A stretch of DNA of 64,000 nt. It comes from Petroclostridium sp. X23 (GTDB taxonomy: Bacteria > Bacillota > Clostridia > SK-Y3). Location: the NCBI RefSeq assembly GCF_030013905.1, contig NZ_CP124862.1, positions 806,001 through 870,000 on the forward strand, given 5' to 3'. The position numbers and the translations under genes are program-made. Shown here one piece after another: positions 27,908 through 37,036 of this stretch. The notes under the pieces were generated by a model that worked only from the letters and a program-made list of their open reading frames with translations, searched no databases and was not told the DNA's origin. Every line of letters begins with the position of its first letter. Position 1 is the first letter of the stretch.

Positions 27908-29563
27908 CTACATAATTAGGGGTACTACTAAAAAAGCAACTGCTGCTAATGCAGCGGCTAACAGGTTATACGGCATCTGCGCGGTTATATAGTCCATATG
28001 CTCTACCTCGGCAATTCCTGAAGCCATGGCACCCATGCCGGATAGCGGTGATGATACATCGCCAAAAGTCCCTCCTGCAAATACGGCTCCTACCGTCATA
28101 GGAATGAAAGCTCCTGAAACTACCGCCAGCGGGATTGCCAAGGGCATAGTTAAAGCCCATGTCCCCCATGATGAACCGATAAAAAACGTAACTGCAGCAG
28201 TGATTAAAAACACTGTTACTGGAACCAAAAAAGCCGGAAGAGTATTTCCTATCGTCATGGTGATTAATTTGGGTAATCCCAGATCTTTAGATACTCTTGC
28301 AATAGGCCATGCTACTGCAAGAATCGCAATGGTCATCATCAACCTGTTTCCACCTTTAACAAAACGACTTACCATCTCTTTTAGATGGATACCTTGAAAA
28401 CGGTAAAAAATAAACGATACCATTGTTGTAATAAGCAAGGCTAAGAGCATCGCACGGGATGAGTCCGCATTTGAGAATATATCCAGCAGTGTATTTCTGC
28501 CTTTTCCCCTGCCTGACCACCACATAAGATAGAAACTCAATGGGATAATCACCATAATGGGTACTATGAGATTCCATGGCCTTGGTTCAATATTCATATC
28601 GATTTGACCCATCTCATGGTCCATATGCATATCACCGTGTTCTTTATGCTGCCCTGTGTGATGCACTTCATTATGCTTTTTTTCAGTATTCATTTGGCCA
28701 TGTTCCGTATGTCTATCATCTTTAGGTCCTTTAAGATTTTGTTCATGGATATCAGGTGATATTTCTTGTCCTGTTTCTGCAGCAAATGTCATCCCCATGC
28801 CCTGCTTTGTTGTGAGCTGATCCTGATAGTCTGGCTGTCCTGTCATCTGCTTGCTGCGTTCTTCAACTTCTTCATCCTTAGGATTTTCCTCTTCCATTTT
28901 TTTCATAACTCGAAAGTTTAGAATACCTAAAACTGAAAGCAGTACAACACCAAAAGAAGCTAAGCTAAAAAAGTTAAAAGGGATGCTTTGAAGGAAAATG
29001 ATATAAGGGGATGCACCACTGCCTGCAACCTGAAGACCACTGGCAACTACTCCTACCATATATCCTACAAAGGTAGTAGCAATAGGTATTATAGCCACCA
29101 CAGGACTTGCAGAGTTATTCAGCATATATGCAAACCTTTCACGAGAAATCCCTTGTTTTTGGATAATGGGTTTCATAATAGATCCGGTTGCCACCACACG
29201 GAAACCACAGTCAATAAAGGTAATAGGTATTAATGCCCACAATCCTAAAAGTGCTCCACGTTTACTTCTAATTAATCTTGAGAGAAACTTTGCAAACCCC
29301 TGTACCCCGCCTGATAATTCAATAACAGCCACTAATCCGCTAAAGGCATATAAAAAGAGAAGTACGTCCAGGTTTCCTCTATCCGAGAGTGTATTGACAA
29401 TATAATCTGCCATTGTTGCAATTGAGGAAATAAACCCAGGAGACGCAATAAAGCTGCCAATCCATAATCCAATCAATAACGACGGAATAACCTGTCTTGT
29501 AATCAATGCCAGAATAATAGCTGCCAAAGGCGGCATAACCGAAAGTATAAGTTCTATCGTCAA
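27908..29563 (-). CDS. NhaC-family Na+/H+ antiporter with His-rich loop
   Basis: 551 aa, larger than the 465-aa paralogue next door. About ten membrane helices in two halves with internal symmetry (FIDCGFRVVATGSI; GSSWGTWALTMPLAIPLAV; GGTFGDVSSPLSGMG). Between the halves is a cytosolic insert (about 235-340) packed with His and Met (for example HGDMHMDHEMGQIDM). Exchanges sodium or organic substrates for protons. The His-rich insert may bind metal or sense pH (inference). Confidence 0.88.
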   Translation of the reverse strand: MTIELILSVMPPLAAIILALITRQVIPSLLIGLWIGSFIASPGFISSIATMADYIVNTLSDRGNLDVLLFLYAFSGLVAVIELSGGVQGFAKFLSRLIRSKRGALLGLWALIPITFIDCGFRVVATGSIMKPIIQKQGISRERFAYMLNNSASPVVAIIPIATTFVGYMVGVVASGLQVAGSGASPYIIFLQSIPFNFFSLASFGVVLLSVLGILNFRVMKKMEEENPKDEEVEERSKQMTGQPDYQDQLTTKQGMGMTFAAETGQEISPDIHEQNLKGPKDDRHTEHGQMNTEKKHNEVHHTGQHKEHGDMHMDHEMGQIDMNIEPRPWNLIVPIMVIIPLSFYLMWWSGRGKGRNTLLDIFSNADSSRAMLLALLITTMVSFIFYRFQGIHLKEMVSRFVKGGNRLMMTIAILAVAWPIARVSKDLGLPKLITMTIGNTLPAFLVPVTVFLITAAVTFFIGSSWGTWALTMPLAIPLAVVSGAFIPMTVGAVFAGGTFGDVSSPLSGMGAMASGIAEVEHMDYITAQMPYNLLAAALAAVAFLVVPLIM

Positions 29564-29817
29564 CTTAAATCATCCTTTCCTTGGAAAATCATTGATTTTA
29601 GTATCCCTTTATAACTTTACAAGTATTCTTCCGACTCATGACTTTCTTTTTATTTATTACAAACAGGGTTCTTATGTTGAACTAGTCGACAACTTCATTT
29701 TAGGCTGTTATTCAGAAAGATAACGAAGTTTTTCTACCCTATAAACACTCTCTTCTGAATAAAGTCTGCGGAATAAGAAATAATACGAATAGATTTTATA
29801 AACTGGAGGAGTATATT

Positions 29818-31215
29818 ATGATATGGCTATCTATTATGCCGGCACTGATTACTATCATTTTAACATTCAAAACTAAGAAATTGATTCCCTCTCTACTTAC
29901 CGGCGTAATTATAGGAGCACTCCTTAGTACTCGCTCATTATTTAACGGAATTACTTCTATAGGGAATTATATTATTGAAGCTGTTGCTAATAAAGACAGT
30001 GCCTACACACTGGGATTTCTTATTGCTTTTGGTGCACTGGCAGATTTGATTGAAATGGCAGGAGGAATATCAGGATTTAGCGAGAGAGTAGGAAAATGGG
30101 TAAAAAGTGAGAGAGGTGTATTGGGCTGGAGCTGGCTACTAAGCCTTATTACTTTTTTCGATAGTTCTTTCCATACCATTGCTGTAGGAACAGTATTGAA
30201 TCCTTTGCTAGAAAAAGTGAAGGGTTCAAAAGAGAAGCTGGCTTTTTTACTTTCTGTAACAAGCCTTCAGTTAATTCTACTCATCCCTATTGCAACCTCC
30301 TACTTAGGCTATATGGTAACTTTAGTCACTAACAACATCAGGGAAAAAGAGATCAATCAAAGTGCTTATGCAATTGTTGCTAAAAGCGTATTATGGAACT
30401 TTTTTTCATGGAGTATGCTTCTTATTGCCATTGGAGTAACCATCTTCGGACTCGGATTTGGAAAATTCAAATTGGGAAACGCAAAAGAAAAAGAAGAACT
30501 TACAGAACAACATCTGGAAAAAGAGCAAAATGCCAATCAATCTGTACAGGAATACCCAAGTAAAAGTATTAACCTCATCATACCTGTCATTATTTTGCTT
30601 ATAAGTACTGTTTTCTTTTTCTGGTGGACCGGAAGAAATAAATCGGATACTTTTTTTGGAACACTTAGTGCAGCAAACTTTAATGTCTCCATTTTCGCCG
30701 GTGCATTGTTAACCATTGTCATGACAAGTATCTTCTTTTTATTTCAGAAAATCAGTCTTGCTGAGATTGAAGCACATATCGTAAAAGGCGCTGAAAAAGT
30801 GATTTCACTTATTATCATTTTGGTGCTAAGCTGGGCATTAACAAGTGTCACACAAGACCTTGGTTTCAATAAACTCTTAGGAGAAAGTATCATCAAAAGT
30901 ATTCCTAAAATCTTGATTCCTGCAGTACTATTTCTCATTACAGGAGTTATTTCCTACACAATCGGCTCATCGTGGGCTACCTGGGCACTCATCATGCCTC
31001 TTGCCATCACATTTTCAATAAACTCAGGCGTGAATATCGCAATCATGGTTGGAACTGTATGGGCAGGCGGGGCAGTCGTAGATGTAGTATCCCCTTTATC
31101 GGCTGAAATGGTAAACATTTCATTCGGAGAGCATTTAACCACTTCTACCCCATATGTCATTTTAGGAGTATTACTTGCTCTTGCAGGATATATTGTTATA
31201 GGATTTACATTATAA
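29818..31215 (+). CDS. NhaC-family Na+/H+ antiporter
   Basis: 465 aa, about ten membrane helices with the same two-fold plan as its divergent neighbour (FFDSSFHTIAVGTV; GSSWATWALIMPLAITFSI; VWAGGAVVDVVSPLSAEM). The loop between halves is short and lacks the His cluster. Ribosome site CTGGAGGAG 7 nt before ATG. The 254-bp divergent intergenic region has no operator I can name. Confidence 0.88.
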   Translation: MIWLSIMPALITIILTFKTKKLIPSLLTGVIIGALLSTRSLFNGITSIGNYIIEAVANKDSAYTLGFLIAFGALADLIEMAGGISGFSERVGKWVKSERGVLGWSWLLSLITFFDSSFHTIAVGTVLNPLLEKVKGSKEKLAFLLSVTSLQLILLIPIATSYLGYMVTLVTNNIREKEINQSAYAIVAKSVLWNFFSWSMLLIAIGVTIFGLGFGKFKLGNAKEKEELTEQHLEKEQNANQSVQEYPSKSINLIIPVIILLISTVFFFWWTGRNKSDTFFGTLSAANFNVSIFAGALLTIVMTSIFFLFQKISLAEIEAHIVKGAEKVISLIIILVLSWALTSVTQDLGFNKLLGESIIKSIPKILIPAVLFLITGVISYTIGSSWATWALIMPLAITFSINSGVNIAIMVGTVWAGGAVVDVVSPLSAEMVNISFGEHLTTSTPYVILGVLLALAGYIVIGFTL

Positions 31216-31264
31216 GAAAAGTCATAATCTTTATGCTTGTTATTTTTGTAGTAATTAGATGATA

Positions 31265-31932
31265 TTAATAATTTTCTATTGACTTTATATAACGTTTATC
31301 AATATACCCTATTACACCATCTCGTGTTCGGACTTTATACCACTTTTTATATTCATCAAAAACCCTAACTACTTGACCTTTTAGTCCATAACTCACTAAG
31401 ATAGGAGACTTTATAGACGGACTTGTGCGAATTTCTGCATTTGCTGAAACCACTTGTGCAAGCTGCTTCTTGCTTTTCATATAATCAACTATCACCACAT
31501 TGTTTACACCTGCCCAATCAATTTTGATATCAAGCATCTTTGCTAAAAATTGCATAGGAATATAAGGCACGTTTTCAACCACCTTAGGTGTTGAACCCAG
31601 TTCAACTGATTCTGCGCCAATAACAGCAATACTTTTATTAGTTTGCAATTGTATGATTTTGTCTTTAACGGCAAGTACTATTTTACCATCATTAGAATTC
31701 CAATATGTTTCAGGAACAATATATTTTGTAACTATTGGCAGTGCGATAAAAATCTCACCATGTTCCATGATTGCAGTATGTTTGCTTGCGACCAATTTAT
31801 CTTCGACTAATACATGCGTGATTCCAAGAGGGTATGGTGAAATCTGCGAACTATTAGGCCAAAATACATATGCTGCACTAACTGCAAAAAAATTACTATT
31901 AGCAGTACTAATACAACAAATATTTTATTCAT
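31265..31932 (-). pseudogene. Copper-amine-oxidase-like/SH3 envelope protein, frameshifted
   Basis: Starting at ATG 31932 (GGAGGG 6 nt upstream) the signal peptide MNKIFVVLVLLIVIF runs into a T7 tract (31886-31892 as A) and out of frame. One extra T restores NFFAVSAAYVFWPNSSQISPYP and then the 176-aa frame. That part has a copper amine oxidase N-terminal-like domain (about 20-125) and an SH3b domain (about 130-195). The N-terminus parallels the GH18 protein at 37-38.7 kb, so the break is a single-base loss or sequencing error. Confidence 0.75.
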
Positions 31933-31977
31933 AAATTACCCTCCTAACGGCCGTGTTATCGTTCATTTGTAAGTTCC

Positions 31978-34032
31978 TTATCTTATTAACTGATTTTGAG
32001 GAAAATCACTGCTTTCAGTTTTATCTAAACCTAAATATGCAGCGATAATATCTCTCGCAACAGGTGCAACATTTCCACCGCTGCCGCCATGTTCTACAAT
32101 GACAGCAACTGCTATTTGCGGGTTCTCATAAGGCGCAAATGCTACAAACACTCCATTATCAGAACCATTCGGGACCTGTGCCGTCCCGGTCTTTCCGGCT
32201 ACCGTTACCGGAAAGTTATTAAAAGGCGCACTGGCTGTTCCTCCAGGCTGTGTAACAGCCTTCATTCCTTCAAAAATTGTTTTGATTGTTTCTGGCTTCA
32301 AACTGATTTTTTCCAGTATTTCAGGCTCAACGGCTTTCAGAACTTTACCGTCGGCACTCTTTACCTTATCTACCAGATGAACCTTGTATCTAGTACCCCC
32401 ATTTGCGATTGTACTGATGTAGTTAGCTATTTGTAAAGGCGTAAATACATTATCTGATTGGCCGATCGCTGCTTGGATGGTATCTCCAGGATTCCAAGGA
32501 GCGTTAAATATCTGTTTGCGGGTTTCCGGGCCCGCCAGTATACCTTTGCTTTCACCAGTGAGTTCAATGCCTGTCATCTGGCCTAGTCCGAACTTCAAAC
32601 CGTAATTATATAATCTATCTATACCCAGCCTTCTGCCAACATCATAAAAATAGATGTTACATGAAACTTTTAATGCACCTACCATATCCAAATAGCCATG
32701 TGTTGACCGTGATCTCGTCCATAACCAGCATGCGGGCTGATAGCCTTTATAAAACCTGTATAACCCGGTATCCAGAATTTTATCTTGAGAGGTAACAATA
32801 CCTTCTTCAAGTGCAGCTATCCCAGTCAACATTTTAAACGTAGAGCCCGGTGCATAAGCGCCGGAAATTGCCCTGTTAAATAAAGGCTGCAGCTCATCAT
32901 TAGCTAATCTTTGATAATCTTTATAAAAACTAGAGGGGTCATAAGTTGGATAACTAGCCATTGCAATGACGGCTCCTGTGTTAACATCCAGTGCTACTAC
33001 TGATCCGCTGTTTGCATCACTATATTTTTCACCATATCCCCCACTACGTATCTTTTCGATAACATTCTGTAATGACATCTCCGCCACTCTTTGTACTTCT
33101 GAATCAATGGTCAGCAGTACGTTATTCCCTGGAATTGGCACACTGCTATTCAACACTTGTGTCAGTTGCCCAGATTGATCCATTTCAATTTGTCTTTGAC
33201 TGTCTTGTCCCTTTAAATATTCCTCGAGATATTTCTCTAAACCAGCTTTCCCCAAAGTATCATTCATGCCATAGCCTTTTTCTTTGAGCTTAGCATATTC
33301 CTCTGCATTAATTCTCCCAACATACCCCAATAGGTGTGCTGCTAATTGCTGCTGCGGGTAAGATCTAATGGGCTCTTGAAAAATACCGATGCCCGGAAAT
33401 TCATTGTTTCTTTCCTCCAATTGCATGATTGTATTTACACTTACGTCTGATGCAATATTAAAACCGTTAAATATACCAAATCCTTGCTCTGCCATTGCAT
33501 AACGAATTGAAATAACTTTCCTGGCTTCTAAGTCGCTATAACTTTCCGGGATTTTGTATACTTGCCTTAAGCTTTGTATCACCTCTTCTGCTGTATCATC
33601 TACATCAAAATTCCTTTCTGTCTTCCATTCTATTGCTTTCTCATTCTTTGAATTTTCATCATTACCCGAAAAGTTAAATTCAAACGGTGGAATGGTGATA
33701 GGTAGGATGTCGACATACATATCCTGGCTACGTTCCAGCAAAGTTGCCAACTTTAAAATCATATCATTTAACTCATTTACACTAATATTGGTTTTCTGAA
33801 TGACAAGAGAATATCCTACTCTATTGGTTGCAATAGTTCTACCGTACCTATCCATTATTTCTCCCCTTGGAGCTTTAACTTGTATCGTTCTTTTCAGCCT
33901 GCTCTTAGATTGTTTAGCATAATTTGCTCCATCCACAATCTGAAGTTGAAGTAGTCTATAAATAAAAATAACGCCAACGATAATGATAAATATTCCAAGT
34001 ATGGAATAACGGCTTTTCATCTTTTCCCACAT
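31978..34032 (-). CDS. mrdA: Class B penicillin-binding protein 2 (MrdA/PBP2)
   Basis: About 684 aa. Signal anchor (about 10-30), pedestal domain (APRGEIMDRYGR) and transpeptidase with the active-site STFK (GAYAPGSTFKML), KVSCN (SxN) and KTGTAQ. Peptidoglycan transpeptidase of the elongation machinery or its sporulation relative; no mreBCD or rodA partner is nearby. The start is uncertain between ATG 34032 (AAAGGTGA 11 nt upstream) and GTG 34056. Confidence 0.9.
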   Translation of the reverse strand: MWEKMKSRYSILGIFIIIVGVIFIYRLLQLQIVDGANYAKQSKSRLKRTIQVKAPRGEIMDRYGRTIATNRVGYSLVIQKTNISVNELNDMILKLATLLERSQDMYVDILPITIPPFEFNFSGNDENSKNEKAIEWKTERNFDVDDTAEEVIQSLRQVYKIPESYSDLEARKVISIRYAMAEQGFGIFNGFNIASDVSVNTIMQLEERNNEFPGIGIFQEPIRSYPQQQLAAHLLGYVGRINAEEYAKLKEKGYGMNDTLGKAGLEKYLEEYLKGQDSQRQIEMDQSGQLTQVLNSSVPIPGNNVLLTIDSEVQRVAEMSLQNVIEKIRSGGYGEKYSDANSGSVVALDVNTGAVIAMASYPTYDPSSFYKDYQRLANDELQPLFNRAISGAYAPGSTFKMLTGIAALEEGIVTSQDKILDTGLYRFYKGYQPACWLWTRSRSTHGYLDMVGALKVSCNIYFYDVGRRLGIDRLYNYGLKFGLGQMTGIELTGESKGILAGPETRKQIFNAPWNPGDTIQAAIGQSDNVFTPLQIANYISTIANGGTRYKVHLVDKVKSADGKVLKAVEPEILEKISLKPETIKTIFEGMKAVTQPGGTASAPFNNFPVTVAGKTGTAQVPNGSDNGVFVAFAPYENPQIAVAVIVEHGGSGGNVAPVARDIIAAYLGLDKTESSDFPQNQLIR

Positions 34033-34089
34033 AAATCTATAACTCACCTTTACCACGTTTTTAAATATATATAATCGTATAATATTTAA

Positions 34090-34113
34090 GCCTCCAATAA
34101 TAATATTGGAGGC
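34090..34113 (-). terminator. Hairpin after the small CCGG gene
   Basis: 10-bp perfect stem (34090-34099 / 34104-34113) with a 4-nt loop and an AT-rich tail on the minus strand. Confidence 0.6.
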
Positions 34114-34141
34114 CTGAAAAGAACTTTCATGTATTCATCAG

Positions 34142-34276
34142 TCAGCTAACATAGTATAAAGCAATACTTGCAATGATTATAACTGCTATAATAGCATATA
34201 ATCTTACATTTGAATGACTGCTTGCCTGATTATTTCCTTGATTGTTTTGTTAACGACTTCCACCACAGCAGTTCAT
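34142..34276 (-). pseudogene. Small MNCCGGSR membrane protein with in-frame TAA
   Basis: The ATG at 34276 overlaps the end of the DUF2933-like gene and has GGAGGGAT at the right distance. Codons read MNCCGGSR, then TAA, then QNNQGNNQASSHSNV and a hydrophobic helix (LYAIIAVIIIASIALYYVS) to TGA at 34142. Without the stop it would be a 44-aa tail-anchored Cys-rich peptide. Either a recent nonsense mutation or two tiny products. Confidence 0.5.
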
Positions 34277-34277
34277 A

Positions 34278-34583
34278 TTATCCCTCCGAACGGTTTGCTT
34301 CGATTTGATTATTCATATGCTGGCCATGGTCTTCTTTCTTATTCTTATTTTTTCTAAACATCAAAGGCATCATTAGCAAATGCATCAATGGGCATAAGAA
34401 GAAAATAGCTCCTGACAGCCAACCTTTCAGATTTGGATTATTAATTTTTAATAACGGCAGTGCCAGCAATAATAATAGCGGAATAGCACAGCACAATACC
34501 ATTAGCCACATGTGCGACATATGACCTTTATGGTTATGCCCTCCTTTATTCTCATTATTATTTTGATTTCCATGACAATTCAT
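34278..34583 (-). CDS. DUF2933-like His-rich small membrane protein
   Basis: 101 aa: His/Asn-rich N-terminus (HGNQNNNENKGGHNHKGHM), two hydrophobic helices (about 27-47 and 53-78) with FLCPLMHLLMMPLMF, and a charged His-containing tail. CPLMHL..M is the DUF2933 hallmark, found in metal-resistance loci. It follows one of the nine TCTTCA-type promoters. Possible Cu or other metal handling (inference). Confidence 0.75.
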   Translation of the reverse strand: MNCHGNQNNNENKGGHNHKGHMSHMWLMVLCCAIPLLLLLALPLLKINNPNLKGWLSGAIFFLCPLMHLLMMPLMFRKNKNKKEDHGQHMNNQIEANRSEG

Positions 34584-34646
34584 GTAAATTCCTCCTTAAA
34601 ATTTTCCTCTTATCTTGATATTACAGATTTATTTCCTACTATTCAT

Positions 34647-34680
34647 ATTGTATTACTTAATTATGAAGAACCTGTGAAGA
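34647..34680 (-). promoter_or_regulatory. TCTTCA-repeat promoter, site 1 (DUF2933-like gene)
   Basis: Read on the minus strand: TCTTCA (34675-34680), 5 bp, TCTTCA (34664-34669), 11 bp, TACAAT (34647-34652). About 60 bp before the gene start. No -35 element of its own. Confidence 0.75.
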
Positions 34681-34723
34681 TTTTAATATATATTTAAATT
34701 TTTTATCCATTGCCTAACAGTAC

Positions 34724-37036
34724 TTAAATCTTTCTAATAAGACTAACCAGGATGTATACGATACTACCTGCTATTAGGGCACCATTAAATCCGAGTTCCA
34801 TAGATAACATGATTGAAACAACAGAACCAACAACCGACATTACACCGTTAATTCCCCACATAATAGGAATGATATCGGTTTTTTTATTCTCATTTAATAG
34901 CCTCAGTCCTCTTGGGAATGGCATTCCCATAAAGAATCCCTGAATAATCACAAGCAGTGAAGATATAAGAATCCTGTTTATCAAACTCCAATCTGAAGTG
35001 TTTCTAAATATTAACCCTAGTGAACTGATCAAGGCAATATTTACGATAACAATTAGTATTGGAGGTAAATATATTCCTTTTACCGTTTTACTAAATACTT
35101 TGCTGCTGCTCACAAAACTCCCTAAACCACATCCGATTAATAGTGCTGCCAAAACATACGTAAAAGCTAGAACAGGATGTCCAAGATAAAGTATAAACTT
35201 TTGTATCAGAGGAATTTCTATCAGCATGAATCCTGCACCTAGTCCGCTGAAATACAAGGCAGGTCTTACAGCACTATGCTTTATAATAAAAGGTATGAAT
35301 AGAATGAAACTACCTATAAGTATAAAGAACAGAATGAAAATCAAAACAGGGGATATTCCTTTGGTAAAGTTATAGAAATACGGATTATCATCTGTTGCAG
35401 GAGTTACGTTATAGGTAAAGCCTGTCAAATATTCAGCCATCGAAATATGCTCTTCCTTAATGTGCTGCAGCGGCCCTTCTTCATATACATGCGGGGTAAA
35501 TAAGGGAAGATTGCCATTTTCATATGCACTCTGCGCCAATTCTTTGCTTTGCTGTTCAGTAAACGGCTGATTTTTAATAATTACCATAGGATTATGAATA
35601 TGCTCACCACCGTGCTGGGCTTGAGGCATATTTTTCCTGAATATTGCGATATACTTCGGTGCGTCTTTTACCGGTATGCCTCTATTTTTTAACGCAAGAA
35701 TAGCCGTTGCCACAATTTTACCTAAATCCTCTTGATCATGAGTCAAAAATGCAAGTTTACCATCCTCTTTTAAGTGTGCTAAATAGTCCTGCATGGCTTC
35801 TGTGGTATAGATATAATTTTCTGATAATGCATATCCTGCGCCTTGTGACGTACTGGTCATAACCAGAGATAAAAAGATAACATCATATTTATCTTGTGTC
35901 TTTCTTATATAATTTCGGCCATCTTCTCCATACACTCTCACTTCCGGTCTATCGTAAATATTTCCGTTGAAATCTTTAAACTGCCGGACTGCTTCAATAC
36001 TGGAAGTATTAATTTCAACTGCAGTTATATCCTTGCTTCCGCCAGCCAGCGCAAAGAGGATGTCTCTTCCACCGCCGGGACCAATGATTAACGTGCTGTC
36101 ATTTTTCCCGAATGAAAAAGGAATAAACTCGGTATTTTTCTTATATTTATCAAGACTTTCCATATTCCCATCGAATCTATACATCGGCGCATTAGCTGCA
36201 CCATCTATGGTAACCACCATTTGATCAGGGGCTTCTTTGACCTTGATCACATCGGTTCTTGAAAAAGCATTCCATTGCGTATAAACAATTTCACCGTTTT
36301 CACCTGATTTGTTTATATTCCCCAACGTCTTAGAAACATTTGTTTTAATTCCGTTAAAATTCTGCTCAATACTCTTGACATATTGCCCAGGTAATAAGAT
36401 AGCAACAAGCAATAGTACAGGCAAAACATAATTAACAGCATTTTTAATTTTTAGAGCACTTGAATATAATAGTGCTGCTAAGGATGCAATTATACAGACA
36501 AGTATCACCGATCTATACATTCCCAAATAATTTAATGACAGCAATACAGCGACGCTTCCTATCCCGGAACCCAACAGATCTGCAAAATACAGCTTATTGC
36601 TTATTCCTGACAATTCTCTGAAAAGCGTTGAAAAAAAATATCCTCCAATCACAAAGGGAATGGTACCCAATACAGCATATATAAGCAAGCCGCCAATATA
36701 CGGTAATAAATAAATCAAACCCAGTACAAGTAGATATGAGATTGAAAGAATGGTCACTGCTTTATTGATATCTTCCAGAGGCGATGCTTCTCTTACTTTT
36801 GTATCTCTTGATTTTTTCAAAATACTTTTTTGTCTTTTTTCCTGCTGCTTATAGGCAATGATTCCGCCTATCCCCAATCCGAACACTGCAAAAGAGGTAA
36901 TCAAAAATACATAATGATACCAAAGAATTGCAGAATAAATTCTAGTGAGTACTACCTGGTAAGTAAACAGCGAAACTGAAACAAGGAAAACACTTAATAA
37001 AACAAAAGCTTTGTCTTTAATGTTCTTTATTTCCAT
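34724..37036 (-). CDS. Polytopic membrane protein with spermidine-synthase-like domain
   Basis: 770 aa. An N-terminal membrane block of about six helices (residues about 8-225), a soluble SAM-binding Rossmann domain (about 265-520: IIGPGGGRDILFAL, VEIN, GEDGRNYI) and a C-terminal block of about six helices (about 560-770). The order matches fused transporter/spermidine-synthase-like proteins. Canonical polyamine-binding residues are not evident, so real polyamine synthesis is unproven. ATG 37036 has GGAAGGAG upstream and overlaps the GH18 stop by 10 bp, so the two are coupled. Confidence 0.85.
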   Translation of the reverse strand: MEIKNIKDKAFVLLSVFLVSVSLFTYQVVLTRIYSAILWYHYVFLITSFAVFGLGIGGIIAYKQQEKRQKSILKKSRDTKVREASPLEDINKAVTILSISYLLVLGLIYLLPYIGGLLIYAVLGTIPFVIGGYFFSTLFRELSGISNKLYFADLLGSGIGSVAVLLSLNYLGMYRSVILVCIIASLAALLYSSALKIKNAVNYVLPVLLLVAILLPGQYVKSIEQNFNGIKTNVSKTLGNINKSGENGEIVYTQWNAFSRTDVIKVKEAPDQMVVTIDGAANAPMYRFDGNMESLDKYKKNTEFIPFSFGKNDSTLIIGPGGGRDILFALAGGSKDITAVEINTSSIEAVRQFKDFNGNIYDRPEVRVYGEDGRNYIRKTQDKYDVIFLSLVMTSTSQGAGYALSENYIYTTEAMQDYLAHLKEDGKLAFLTHDQEDLGKIVATAILALKNRGIPVKDAPKYIAIFRKNMPQAQHGGEHIHNPMVIIKNQPFTEQQSKELAQSAYENGNLPLFTPHVYEEGPLQHIKEEHISMAEYLTGFTYNVTPATDDNPYFYNFTKGISPVLIFILFFILIGSFILFIPFIIKHSAVRPALYFSGLGAGFMLIEIPLIQKFILYLGHPVLAFTYVLAALLIGCGLGSFVSSSKVFSKTVKGIYLPPILIVIVNIALISSLGLIFRNTSDWSLINRILISSLLVIIQGFFMGMPFPRGLRLLNENKKTDIIPIMWGINGVMSVVGSVVSIMLSMELGFNGALIAGSIVYILVSLIRKI

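Noticed and set aside
29564..29817. Sodium or other riboswitch upstream of the NhaC genes
   Set aside because: Only weak, short inverted repeats are present; no conserved aptamer pattern was recognised.
21473..31000. A second copy of the tRNA-Leu 3' end as the right attachment site
   Set aside because: I looked by eye for the T-arm and acceptor sequence and found none, so the right border is not called. A computed search could still find a short repeat.
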